The position numbers and the translations under genes are program-made. From positions 1 through 64,000 of the forward strand of contig JABANP010000049.1 in the NCBI GenBank assembly GCA_013115135.1: 64,000 nt of DNA. Direction: 5' to 3'. The notes under the pieces are model-generated. The model was not told the origin of the DNA. It ran no database searches and worked only from the letters and a program-made list of their open reading frames with translations. Source of the DNA: Perkinsus olseni (taxonomy: Eukaryota; Perkinsozoa; Perkinsida; Perkinsidae). This document shows, in pieces, positions 43,055-53,470 of the stretch (the stretch's first letter is position 1; every line of letters begins with the position of its first letter).

Positions 43055-43705
43055 TCCTCACCGCTTGATCCTACTACCGGACTGCAGCAACGAAGGGTCT
43101 TTTTCGCTGTTTACCATTCAATTTTCCTCAAACTGTGCACGATTACACATACCCCAAAAAAAATCACATTCGACTTGTCCCGGTGTCAATCTATAGCCTA
43201 GTTAGCTCAAAATAAGTGTGTAAAGTTACGTCACTACGGGACAATCGCTTCGCTCGCGTCACGCCGCATGTTTTGCACTTTTCGCTCTTTGCATCGACGT
43301 CACGCGCGTATATCTCCACAAGGCGGGGCCCTGGTGGCGTGAAAGTTCGTAAACAAACTTCTAGCAACCTGTTCAACGTACTGGCCGACTATCCGCTTCG
43401 TATGGCGCCAACTGCGCTGCACACACCGTGCGGGAGCTTGCGTACGTCGTTCGTGGACTACCACGGCTCCCATATGCGCCATGCTCCCCCCCAACACTTC
43501 TTTCGTCCATGAGCATCTGCTTTGTCCACTCTTCCCTCGCATATATGCCCCTACAGAGCTGTACACCGTCCAGCCTGCTCGGCGGGCGCGCGCTAAATGC
43601 ACCGCACAACATGGCCGCACGACAGGGACAGCCGCGCGCGACGTACAACTGCGCAGCTTCGTTAGCGCACGCCCACCATCCTACGAACCTCAAACTTTGC
43701 CTTCT

Positions 43706-43749
43706 GCGGTCCGGGTAAGAGACCACGTGTGGGCGCTTACCCGGACCGC
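43706..43749. repeat. Stem-loop of monomer A1
   Basis: Arms gcggtccgggtaag and cttacccggaccgc (14 bp, perfect) enclose an internal loop and an inner CCAC-GT-GTGG stem. Confidence 0.8.
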
Positions 43750-44762
43750 TCTATGCGTATCAAGTTCCCCGCTGTATTTCTGTGTCACTCTGTTTTTTTA
43801 GCTCGTTGCTCGTCGATCGCTTCGCTGCAGCCTTGCCCGTTCGCCCTCTTGGGTACAGGACTGCAACGGCCTTCCGGTACAATTTCGGCGGCGACGAGCC
43901 TCTCGTGCCGTCTCTCCGAACTCTCCCTGCTATCTCTGCGATAGTTCTTGCCCCTATTTAAGCTTCTAGCGGCCTCTGGACGTTCGGTCTCTAGGTGGAC
44001 GGGGGTTTAGCGCCATGCTGTATGCCCAGGGAAATGTCGCCGAGCGGGAAGGGCCCCAGCGAGGCGCGCGCTAAATGGTCGGGAGAGTGACCGTCTATAT
44101 CTAAAGGTTCCAAGCTATACCCAGACACCCTTCTCGACTCCCAGCCGTTAAAATTCGCTGAAACTTTGCAAATCGACTCTACTTAAAATAAAATGGTGTC
44201 ACTGCTATATCTCGTCTCAAACGAAACGTTTACACCAAAACACTAACCTATTTCCATGGGCCGCGCGCGTGACGTGGCGCAAAAAAGAGACAGAACTACG
44301 CTCCGCCTTCAAAATGGCGCACGTTTGACACTTTGCGAATCCTCGCTGTAGAGTACTCAGATGCAACGGGTTTCGCTTGGATCTTCGCCACAAGACTCCA
44401 CAGTGCCTACAGAGCCATAGCCTAGCCGCTCGAATGCTCGAGGTTCCTGGCTCCGCCGCAGGAGGCAAAATTGGGGATTACGGGCGCGCGCTAACATACG
44501 CGAGAAAGGGCACGCCACAGCCGCGTCCGTGCGGTTATACGCCATGAGCGAGTTAGCACTGCTCTTCTCTAGCCGGTGGGTTGTTCGGCGTATAAATTAT
44601 ATCCTGATATTCATCATTATGCCCTCGCGGGCCACAATCGGTTTCTTGTTGCGTACTTTGCCTCGCAACACCGCCAAACCTGTCAGGGCGCGCGCTCCAT
44701 GCCACTGCGCATCGTCAACCGCGCACGCCCGCCGGCGAGTATTACACAGTTAACGTAACCTT

Positions 44763-44805
44763 GCGATCCGGGCAGGGTCCCCACTTGTGGGGGAGCCCGG
44801 ATCGC
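44763..44805. repeat. Stem-loop of monomer B1
   Basis: Arms gcgatccgggc and gcccggatcgc (11 bp, perfect) enclose an inner tccccac-tt-gtgggga stem. Same place in the monomer as the A hairpin, with paired base changes. Confidence 0.8.
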
Positions 44806-45787
44806 CATACCACTGACACCTGCGTTTCACTATCCCATCGTAGATTGCGCCAGTCACATCTGTCGGCCCTACACTCGATGTATTGCCGCTCGTACGTTCG
44901 GAGCGTACCGAGCTGCAGACCGTCGACGCTGAGCAATACTGCTCGACTGCCCTGTCGGTGTGACTCTCACGAGCAGCGCGCTCCTGCTCCACGTTTTTCT
45001 CTCATTTTTCCGCTCGCGGCCTTAGGACGTCTTTCTCTAGGTGGACGGTGGAAAAGCGTCGATCCCACCCCCACCCATTCACACACTTTTCGCCCGCGCG
45101 GGGAGGGGCCCGTGCGGGCGCGCGCTTTTCGGGTGATCCTCACCGCTTGATCCTACTACCGGACTGCATCAACGAAGGGTCTTTTTCGCTGTTTACCATT
45201 CAATTTTCCTCAAACTTTGCACGATTACACATACCCAAAAAATAATCACATTCGACTTGTCCCGGTGTCAATCTATAGCCTAGTTAGCTCAAAATAAGTG
45301 TGTAAAGTTACGTCACTACGGGACAATCGCTCCGCTCACGTCACGCCGCATGTTTTGCACTTTTCGCTCTTTGCATCGACGTCACGCGCGTATATCTCTA
45401 CCAGGCGGGGCCCTGGTGGCGTGAAACTTTGTAAACAATCTTGTAGCACCCTGTTCAACGTACGGGCCGATTATCCGCTTCGTATGGCGCCAACTGCGCT
45501 CCACACACCGTGCGGGAGCTTGCGTACGTCGTTCGTGGACTACCACGGCTCCCATATGCTCTATGCTCCCCCGAACACTTCTTTCGTCCATGAGCATCTG
45601 CTTTTTTCCACTCTTCCCTCGCATATATGCCTCTACAGAGCAGTACACCGTCCAGCTCGCTCGGCGGGCGCGCGCTAAATGCACCGCACATCATGGCCGC
45701 ACGACAGGGACAGCCGCGCGCGACGTAGAACTGCGCAGCTTCGTTAGCGCACGCCCACCATCTTCCGAACCTCAAACATTACCTTCT

Positions 45788-45831
45788 GCGGTCCGGGTAA
45801 GAGACCACGTGTGGGCGCTTACCCGGACCGC
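45788..45831. repeat. Stem-loop of monomer A2
   Basis: Identical to the A1 stem-loop. Confidence 0.8.
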
Positions 45832-46845
45832 TCTATGCGTATCAAGTTCCCCGCTGTATTTCTGTGTCACTCTGTTTTTTTAGCTCGTTGCTCGTCGATC
45901 GCTTCGCTGCAGCCTTGCCCGTTCGCCCTCTTGGGTACAGGACTGCAACGGCCTTCCGGTACAATTTCGGCGGCGACGAGCCTCTCGTGCCGTCTCTCCG
46001 AACTCTCCCTGCTATCTCTGCGATAGTTCTTGCCCCTATTTAAGCTTCTAGCGGCCTCTGGACGTTCGGTCTCTAGGTGGACGGGGGTTTAGCGCCATGC
46101 TGTATGCCCAGGGAAATGTCGCCGAGCGGGAAGGGCCCCAGCGAGGCGCGCGCTAAATGGTCGGGAGAGTGACCGTCTATATCTAAAGGTTCCAAGCTAT
46201 ACCCAGACACCCATCTCGACTCCCAGCCGTTAAAATTCGCTGAAACTTTGCAAATCGACTCTACGTATACTAAAATGGTGTCACTGCTATATCTCGTCTC
46301 AAACGAAACGTTTACACTTAAACACTAACTTATTTTCATGGGCCGCGCGCGTGACGTGGCGCAAAAAAAGAGACAGAACTACGCTCCGCCTTCAAAATGG
46401 CGCACGTTTGACACTTTGCGAATCTTCGGTCTAGAGTACTCAAGTTGCACGGGATTCGCTTGGGCCTTCGCCACAATACTTCACAGTGTCTACAGACCCA
46501 TATCCTATCCGCTCGAACGCTCAAGGCTGCTGGCTCTGCCGCAGGAGGGAAAATTAGGGGTTATGGGCGCGCGCTAACATACGCGAGAAAGGGCACGCCA
46601 CAGCGGCGTCCGTGCGGTTATACGTTATGAGCGAGTTACCACCGGTCCTCTGCAGGCGGTGGGCTGTTCGGCGTATAAATATTATCCTGCTATTCATCAT
46701 AAATGCCTCGCGGGCCACAAGCGGTTTCCTGTTGCGTACTTTGGCTCGCAAGTCCACCAAACCTGCCAGGGCGCGCGCTCCATGCTACTGCGCATCGTCA
46801 ACCGCGCACGCCCGCCGTCGGCTGTTACACGGTTAACGTAACCTT

Positions 46846-46888
46846 GCGATCCGGGCAGGGTCCCCACTTGTGGGGGAGCCCGGATCGC
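46846..46888. repeat. Stem-loop of monomer B2
   Basis: Identical to the B1 stem-loop. Confidence 0.8.
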
Positions 46889-47868
46889 CATATCACTCAC
46901 ACCTGCGTTTCACTATCCCATCGTAGATCGCGCCAGTCGCATCTTTCGGCCCTACACTCGATGTGTTGCCGCTCGTACGTTTCAAGCGTACCGACCTGCA
47001 GACGTCGAGGCTGTGAACACTACTCGACTGCCCTACCGGCGTGACTCTCACGAGCAGCGCCCTCCTGCAACACGTTTTGCTCTCATTTTTCCGCTCGCGG
47101 CCTTAGGACGGCTTTCTCTAGGTGGACGGTGGAAAAGCGGCGATCCCACCCCCACCCATTCACACACTGTTCGCCCGCGCGGGGAGGGGCCCGTGCGGGC
47201 GCGCGCTTTTCGGGTGATCCTCACCGCTTGATCCTACTACCGGACTGCAGCAACGAAGGGTCTTTTTCGCTGTTTACCATTCAATTTTCCTCAAACTGTG
47301 CACGATTACACATACCCCAAAAAAAATCACATTCGACTTGTCCCGGTGTCAATCTATAGCCTAGTTAGCTCAAAATAAGTGTGTAAAGTTACGTCACTAC
47401 GGGACAATCGCTTCGCTCGCGTCACGCCGCATGTTTTGCACTTTTCGCTCTTTGCATCGACGTCACGCGCGTATATCTCCACAAGGCGGGGCCCTGGTGG
47501 CGTGAAAGTTCGTAAACAAACTTCTAGCAACCTGTTCAACGTACTGGCCGACTATCCGCTTCGTATGGCGCCAACTGCGCTGCACACACCGTGCGGGAGC
47601 TTGCGTACGTCGTTCGTGGACTACCACGGCTCCCATATGCGCCATGCTCCCCCCCAACACTTCTTTCGTCCATGAGCATCTGCTTTGTCCACTCTTCCCT
47701 CGCATATATGCCCCTACAGAGCTGTACACCGTCCAGCCTGCTCGGCGGGCGCGCGCTAAATGCACCGCACAACATGGCCGCACGACAGGGACAGCCGCGC
47801 GCGACGTACAACTGCGCAGCTTCGTTAGCGCACGCCCACCATCCTACGAACCTCAAACTTTGCCTTCT

Positions 47869-47912
47869 GCGGTCCGGGTAAGAGACCACGTGTGGGCGCT
47901 TACCCGGACCGC
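47869..47912. repeat. Stem-loop of monomer A3
   Basis: Identical to the A1 stem-loop. The partial B3 monomer ends before its stem-loop position. Confidence 0.8.
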
Positions 47913-48834
47913 TCTATGCGTATCAAGTTCCCCGCTGTATTTCTGTGTCACTCTGGTTCTTTACCTCGGTTGCTCGTCGATCGCTTCGCTGCAGCCCTGC
48001 CCGTTCGCCCTCTTGGGTACAGGACTGCAACGGCCTTCCGGTACAATTTCGGCGGCGACGAGCCTCCCGTGCCGTCTCTCCGAACTCTCCCTGCTACCTC
48101 TGCGATAGTTCTTGCCCCTATTTAAGCTTCTAGCGGCCTCTGGACGTTCGGTCTCTAGGTGAACGGAGGGCGAGTTCCATGCGGGGTACCTCACAAATGT
48201 TAGCCCGAGCGGGAAGGGCCCCGCGAGGGCCTAGGGCGAGCGCGGGTGGTCTCTGCCACCGGAAACAACCATATTACATCTGCATCGACTCAGAGCGATT
48301 TTCGAAATTCAGCCTATGAAATTTTCTCAAACTTTGCACGAGTACTCCTATCATGCACACGAGTTATCCTGCATAGGCTCATGTCAAACGAAAACATCCA
48401 CGCCACAAACCAACCATTTCTCATGTAAAATTCAGGTGACGTGGCGCACAAAAGGGACAGAACTACGCTCCGCCGCCGAAATGGTGCACGTTTCACCATT
48501 TTCGCTCGCACGCCGTGCAGGCCTCAAATGGGGCGTATTCCGTACGAAAATTGGCAAGAATATCCCAAACGGCGATAAGATCCGCGTCCTACTGTCTGGG
48601 AGATTGAATCGTGTTGGATGCGCCTCTACCTGCGAAACTCGTGTTCGGAGGCGCGCGCTAACATAAACAAAGAAGCGCACGCCATGGCAGCCGTGTTGGG
48701 CTTCGGTATTCGGTGTTCGGGTTCGGCATAGGGAGGTTATTAGTGGCCTTGTGTAGAGCTCTGATTTGGTGATGCTCCCGCCTTATAGATCACTCCCTGT
48801 CATGTACTATCATTACGCCATTGCACCCAAGCAG

Positions 48835-49406
48835 CAGGGTGCACCAATGTCCTGCCAAATAAAAAAATAATTTTCCGCAAGAAAATTGTGCAAAATACTT
48901 GCAAAATGCGCAAAATAGCCGTAAAATACGAAAAATTTTCCTGTCGCCTCTGTCGAGGCGACCGAGGCTATCCGAGTGCTACTAGGGCGATGCAGGTGAT
49001 CACGGAAGGAGCAGGCAACGCTACGCTTATCGTGGGGCATCACGAGCACGCGTGGCCCGCATAAACAACTTCCGACGCCGCATCGTACTCGTCGAGCAGC
49101 GCATGAACTTAGCGCGCGCCCGTCTGATCGATGGCAATTTGCATCGAGTCGCATCGCAAGGCCTGCCGCGAGGAAAACAAGTGTACAGCGCTATTACCAT
49201 CGTTGATATAACTGCCAATGACGCAAACGGGCGAAGGTGATGACTCTTAGGTACCCGGTCCACTTGTGTACGCTCGAGGCTCAAATTTTGGGCATTTTTT
49301 GGCATTTTTCGCATTTTTCCTATTTTTCGCCTATTATTTTTCTTGCCGCAAATTGCGGCAAAATTGCAGATGGACAATGTCCAAATTTGGACAGTGGTTC
49401 ACCCTG
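48835..49406. mobile_element. hAT-like MITE, 572 bp
   Basis: Flanked by an 8-bp direct duplication, ccaagcag, at 48827-48834 and 49407-49414. The ends are inverted: cagggtgcaccaatgtcc on the left and the complement of ggacagtggttcaccctg on the right (16 of 18 match). A CAGGGTG terminus and 8-bp duplication are typical of hAT elements. Subterminal regions are A+T-rich with repeated gcaaaat/atttttcg words. There is no transposase frame, so it is non-autonomous. Confidence 0.8.
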
Positions 49407-49414
49407 CCAAGCAG

Positions 49415-49885
49415 TGCTTGGGCCAACAGTTCCTGGTCGAGTTATGAGGTACCGCGGCGGTACTACCGCCTCGCATGTTTTCGCCTATCGGTTTGGTCGG
49501 CAAGACGGGCATGACATGTCTGCTACTACGAACGAAGCCTAGCGATTGAGTTTCCTCCTCCTTGCAACCCGCCGAGTCAACGCTCAACCACACAGGCACA
49601 ACGTCACTGCTGCGGCCAGGGCAGCGTCCTCCATCGGAGAGCTGCCCGGGCCGCACAAGCCTCCCACATCTTCATCACTTCTTCATTGCCCTCTCTCCTT
49701 GTATCTCTGCGTGTCTCCCTCGCATATTTCCCAGAAAACCACGACCCAGCGGCATGTCCTACTGCCGTGTGGACTGCTCACTGTATGAGACTGAGCGTAT
49801 CGCCGGTTTAAACGATCTTCACTGCAGCCCAATACCCCCGGACCTTATGTTACACGTCTAGCAGCTCAGCTGCGAGTGTTGCTAG
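49415..49885. other. Non-coding leader before gag ORF
   Basis: Contains no recognised gene. A possible 5' leader of the retroelement; no LTR or primer-binding site could be identified. Confidence 0.35.
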
Positions 49886-52708
49886 ATGGTAGAGGCCCCT
49901 TATCCCTCCCCCGAGTGGTTTCGGGCTATGGTCGAAGCCGTAATGTCGAGGGCGACTACGGAGATGGCCTTGGACGTGCCGGAGGAAGTAAGGGACGAGG
50001 TAGATGCACGGGTGGTTGAGGGGGTCGAAGCGCTCATACAGTATATCCTCGTGGAATTAGAGGAGAAGAGAGAGTCCACGCGTGAGGGACGCCAACAGAA
50101 GAATTTGTTAAGGAAGCAGTTGTGGGGAGATTCGTTATCGGTGGTAGCGATAGGTCTTGAGGAGTCATTCTGGGATCGTTATGCTGGGGCGAAAGTCGCG
50201 TTGTACCGTTCGAATCGGAGTGAGACGCACGATGGTCAATCCTCGAACGCTGAGGTTCGAGTGCCTTCCCCGAACGCTGAGGTCCGGGGGGCCATGAGGT
50301 CTCCTTCGCCGAGAGTTGTCTCGGACGGTGATGGTGAGTCACAGGGAGTAGTCCCTGTTGAGACGGGTCCATCGAATGCGCGAGAGCCTGAGGGCGCCCC
50401 AGTGGTGTCGGCTACCCCGAAGCTTGGGTCGGAGAGTGACCCTACAATTAGAACCCCGTGGCTAACTGCTTCACGGGCAGCTACCGTCGCTGGTGGGCAT
50501 GTCTCCGGGCAGCCAGACTCCGCGAAAGGGGAGCTGCCCAGAGTTGGGCGTGTCTCACCCCAGGCCGAGTCGGCGCCGGAGCAGCCCAAAGATGAGCCAG
50601 CTCCAGGATCGGGTCAGGTTTCCAGGAGGGGGCCCTCAGGAGGGGTCGGTGACGCTCTAAGCGAGGCATCTCTGGAGAAGATTCGCAAGGCCGTGAAGGC
50701 AGCGAAGGCTCCTCCAGGTGCTCCGATACGTCTCGGAGGCACAGAGATTCTCAGTTCGTTTCGCGTCTTCTACAAGAATCAAGCCCTGATCAACGGCTGG
50801 TCTGAGGTGCATGAGTTCTATTGGCTCTCTCTGAACATTGAGACTAAGCTCTGGCTCCAAATCAGTGGAGTCAAATTAAATCTGTTGCCGAACCCCTTGA
50901 GTCGCGCCTGTTATGGGCAAGCCGCAGCTTTTATATGGTCCAGTCTGGAACGTCGTTTCGGTGCGGACAAGGAGATCGAGAAGCTGCAGGCAGAGTCCTT
51001 GACGCTATCGCAGCGTCCGAGCGAGAAGCTGCTGGCCTACTTAGGTAGAGTCAATGACTACAGGGCAAAATCGCACTATGCTAACCTCACGCGGAAGGAT
51101 TCTCAGTGGATAGCGGCGGCGAGATCAGGGATCAGGGATCCCTTGATGCGTCGCTTGAGTTACCTTCCGGTGGACCCGAACATCCGAGAGAGTTCGGCTG
51201 ACGAGATCGCACCCATTGGAGAATGGGAAGCATGGTTGATCTCTATGGAGCAACTGACGATGAATGAGGGGGACGCCATCCAACAAGGAGTATCGCAGGA
51301 TGAGGCGGTGACTGTCTTCGAGACTCAGGCTGGTCCGCCTGGGGCTCAAGGAGCCGCGAAGGGTGCTGGACGCCGACGAGAACGACGTCCGCCGTTTGCG
51401 GGAAAGTGCTATGGATGTCAAGAGTTTGGTCATCGTATAGCAGATTGCCCTCAGCGGAAGAAGAGCGCCGGTGTCAACAAGGAAGAGAAGGCCGGAAGAT
51501 CGGCGGAAGCAGCGGCAGCTGAGCCAGGTGGACCGGTGGATGACGCTGAGAAGAGCCCTCCAGGTGAGGACAAGACCAAACCTCGGGAGAGCGAGGACTG
51601 CACAGTGCAGACGGCGTCGTATGCTGTCGACTGTTATACAGTACCGATAGCGTCATACGCCGTCGACTGTCACCACGCCAAGCAGTCGGCCGGGAACGAC
51701 TCGGTTCGGTCCTACGCCATCACGGAGGCTGACAGCCCGCCAGTACTCCTTTTAGATTTTGGAGGTCATCGACAGGAAGGCCTAGTCGATACAGGATCGG
51801 CGACTTCTTTGGTCGACTTGGACACGGCCAAGCATCTGTGTCAGTTGGGTCATGCGGTCTGGACGCCGACACGTCTCAGAGTGACAGTCAAGTATGCTGA
51901 TGCACGCGAAGAGGTTGCCCGAGGAGAAGTTATTCTTCGTGCTACGGTTAATGGCAGTGTCTGTTATCTGCCATGTCTCGTCGTCGAGCGGCTTGGCAGG
52001 TCTATCATTCTGGGACGGCGCAGCTTGAAACTGCTCGGTACGGAGCTCAAGTTCCGTCAGGACTCTGAGGCGGAGAGATGTTCGCTACGTGAGGCCTTCA
52101 AGGCAGCCGGCGAGATGGTGAGTCCGCCAGATGCCGAGGCAAACTGTGGTAGTGTCGACATCGCAGAGGCCGTGGAGTGCTACACCACAAATGGAGAGCT
52201 CTTCGTTGATGATCAACGTGAACCGTCACATCCGGAGAAGGGCCAACACATTGGCCGCGATGTGGTGGATCGGAAGCTTCGTCCTATATTGAGCGAAGCT
52301 GTCGAGGCTGGAGTTGGAGAGAAGACGCCCGAGGAGTTCATCTCGCAAGCACTGCAGGATATCTCCGAGTTAGGAGAGCTGCCAGTTGCCGAAGGCTATG
52401 CCCTACGCTTGAAGAAGCTCGAGTCCGATGACGCCGAGCCAGCTGAGGAAGCTCAGGAGTACCGGTTCCTTGCGAGCTGGCAGGTTAGACAGGCGGGCTC
52501 GACAGGCAGTGCGGTATGGAACAGCGCGTCGCTGATCCATCGATTGCAGCAGCAGGAGCGAGAAGAGTTCCAGAAGAACTGTGACTACTATGTTCAACAT
52601 AGAGAGTACACAGTAGCTCTCATCATCAGCTTTGTAACTTGGATTTTGCATCATGGTAGGCGAAACGGCCAGCCTACAACAGTCGGACGTCAGAATCCGT
52701 CACTATAG
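49886..52708 (+). CDS. Retrotransposon gag-protease ORF, no RT
   Basis: A 940-codon intronless frame. The N-terminal helical region is followed by a low-complexity Pro/Ser/Gly stretch, and a gag core lies around residues 285-450 (FRVFYKNQALINGWSEVHEF, FIWSSLERRFGADKEIEKLQ). A CCHC zinc knuckle is at about residue 509 (CYGCQEFGHRIADC). A retropepsin-like aspartic protease starts near residue 625, with LLLDFGGHRQEGLVDTGSAT and the active DTGS at about 635. The usual next domains (reverse transcriptase, RNase H, integrase) are absent: the frame stops at 52706-52708 and short tandem repeats follow. Layout fits a Ty3-like element truncated after protease; which superfamily is uncertain. Confidence 0.75.
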   Translation: MVEAPYPSPEWFRAMVEAVMSRATTEMALDVPEEVRDEVDARVVEGVEALIQYILVELEEKRESTREGRQQKNLLRKQLWGDSLSVVAIGLEESFWDRYAGAKVALYRSNRSETHDGQSSNAEVRVPSPNAEVRGAMRSPSPRVVSDGDGESQGVVPVETGPSNAREPEGAPVVSATPKLGSESDPTIRTPWLTASRAATVAGGHVSGQPDSAKGELPRVGRVSPQAESAPEQPKDEPAPGSGQVSRRGPSGGVGDALSEASLEKIRKAVKAAKAPPGAPIRLGGTEILSSFRVFYKNQALINGWSEVHEFYWLSLNIETKLWLQISGVKLNLLPNPLSRACYGQAAAFIWSSLERRFGADKEIEKLQAESLTLSQRPSEKLLAYLGRVNDYRAKSHYANLTRKDSQWIAAARSGIRDPLMRRLSYLPVDPNIRESSADEIAPIGEWEAWLISMEQLTMNEGDAIQQGVSQDEAVTVFETQAGPPGAQGAAKGAGRRRERRPPFAGKCYGCQEFGHRIADCPQRKKSAGVNKEEKAGRSAEAAAAEPGGPVDDAEKSPPGEDKTKPRESEDCTVQTASYAVDCYTVPIASYAVDCHHAKQSAGNDSVRSYAITEADSPPVLLLDFGGHRQEGLVDTGSATSLVDLDTAKHLCQLGHAVWTPTRLRVTVKYADAREEVARGEVILRATVNGSVCYLPCLVVERLGRSIILGRRSLKLLGTELKFRQDSEAERCSLREAFKAAGEMVSPPDAEANCGSVDIAEAVECYTTNGELFVDDQREPSHPEKGQHIGRDVVDRKLRPILSEAVEAGVGEKTPEEFISQALQDISELGELPVAEGYALRLKKLESDDAEPAEEAQEYRFLASWQVRQAGSTGSAVWNSASLIHRLQQQEREEFQKNCDYYVQHREYTVALIISFVTWILHHGRRNGQPTTVGRQNPSL

Positions 52709-52780
52709 CGAAATAGAATCTACTACCAGCGAAATTGATTTCCGCATTTCGTCGAAATTGAACTTACTTCGGGTGTGCCG

Positions 52781-52860
52781 GCGAAATTGATTGTACTATC
52801 ACGCGCGCTGGCGAAATTGATCGTACTATCGCGCGCGCTGGCGAAATTGATCTTACTAAG
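52781..52860. repeat. 30-bp tandem repeat
   Basis: Units gcgaaattgat plus gtactatc and cgcgcgctg at 52781, 52811 and 52841 (partial). Further scattered gcgaaattgat copies run from 52729 to 52902. Confidence 0.75.
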
Positions 52861-52940
52861 GCATATCTTGGCGCGGGTGATCGCTCGCCCTGCGAAATTG
52901 ATCTTACTGATCGCGAAATAGGCATTTAAAAGGTGTATTT

Positions 52941-53014
52941 CGAATCTTAGTTTAACATTTTGAATCTTAGTTTATCATTTCGAATCTTAGTTTATCATTT
53001 TGAATCTTAGTTTC
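52941..53014. repeat. 20-bp tandem repeat, ~4 copies
   Basis: Exact 20-bp periodicity: gaatcttagtttatcattt preceded alternately by c and t, units at 52941, 52961, 52981 and 53001. Confidence 0.85.
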
Positions 53015-53470
53015 CCATCAAACGAACCCGGGTCACGACGTCCGTTGTATTCTACGGTTGAGTTCCTACCACTAGACTGATGATGAATTTACAGAGCATT
53101 GCAGTGGATTTTCCCTTCATCTTAGTTTCTGTTCGACAACCCTGGAGGGTAGCTTTTCCAAATAACGAATTACAGTAAAGAGTAACCAGCTGACCTGAGC
53201 CGACCACCTGTACGGCCAGACGATGATGACTGTGGCCAGAACGCCGGGAGTAGAGCCAGAACAACCAGAGAAGGGGTATTTGACGCGAATATGCCCTCGG
53301 TCGCCGGTCGGTGGTCCTTGAGTGGGTTGCGCATCGAGGTTGTTTACCATACCCAGGTGGCAAGGGGTAGTGTATCTAACATCGGGGCGCAATCTCCGTG
53401 AGGAACTCATTTCTGCTGCCCTGATGGTGACCGCAGGAGGCCTGCTCAGTTAAAACCTATCCAGGAGCCG

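Larger units (their letters stand above)
42958..48730. repeat. Satellite array of alternating ~1.04-kb monomers
   Basis: Each monomer starts at ggtggacgg (ggtgaacgg in the last). Boundaries: A1 42958, B1 43994, A2 45040, B2 46076, A3 47121, B3 48158 (diverged and partial, to about 48730). A monomers are 1036-1037 bp and B monomers 1045-1046 bp. A and B are clearly related but diverged, and an A-B pair repeats every 2,082 bp with near identity: a higher-order repeat. Shared landmarks include a caaactktgca block after the start, a ggcgcgcgct motif, a long stem-loop, and a closing ctctaggtg. Open frames inside repeat exactly and are not evidence of genes. A1 matches A3 in its first part but A2 in its last part, showing exchange between units. 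Confidence 0.85.

Noticed and set aside
42966..48125. Repeated open frames of 60-150 codons on both strands of the array
   Set aside because: They recur exactly with the 2,082-bp period, overlap on both strands, and have no domain or codon signature. They follow from the repeat's low stop-codon density.
42958..48730. CRISPR array or ribosomal DNA repeat
   Set aside because: The unit is over 1 kb with no spacer pattern, and I recognise no conserved rRNA core sequence in any unit.
48813..49377. Minus-strand ORFs of 113-116 codons
   Set aside because: They lie inside the hAT-like MITE and include its TIR sequence; no protein family is seen.
42958..49885. Array monomers as LTRs of the gag-protease element
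   Set aside because: Head-to-tail order without internal sequence between copies, no clear TG...CA ends and no primer-binding site seen. A link cannot be excluded but is not supported.
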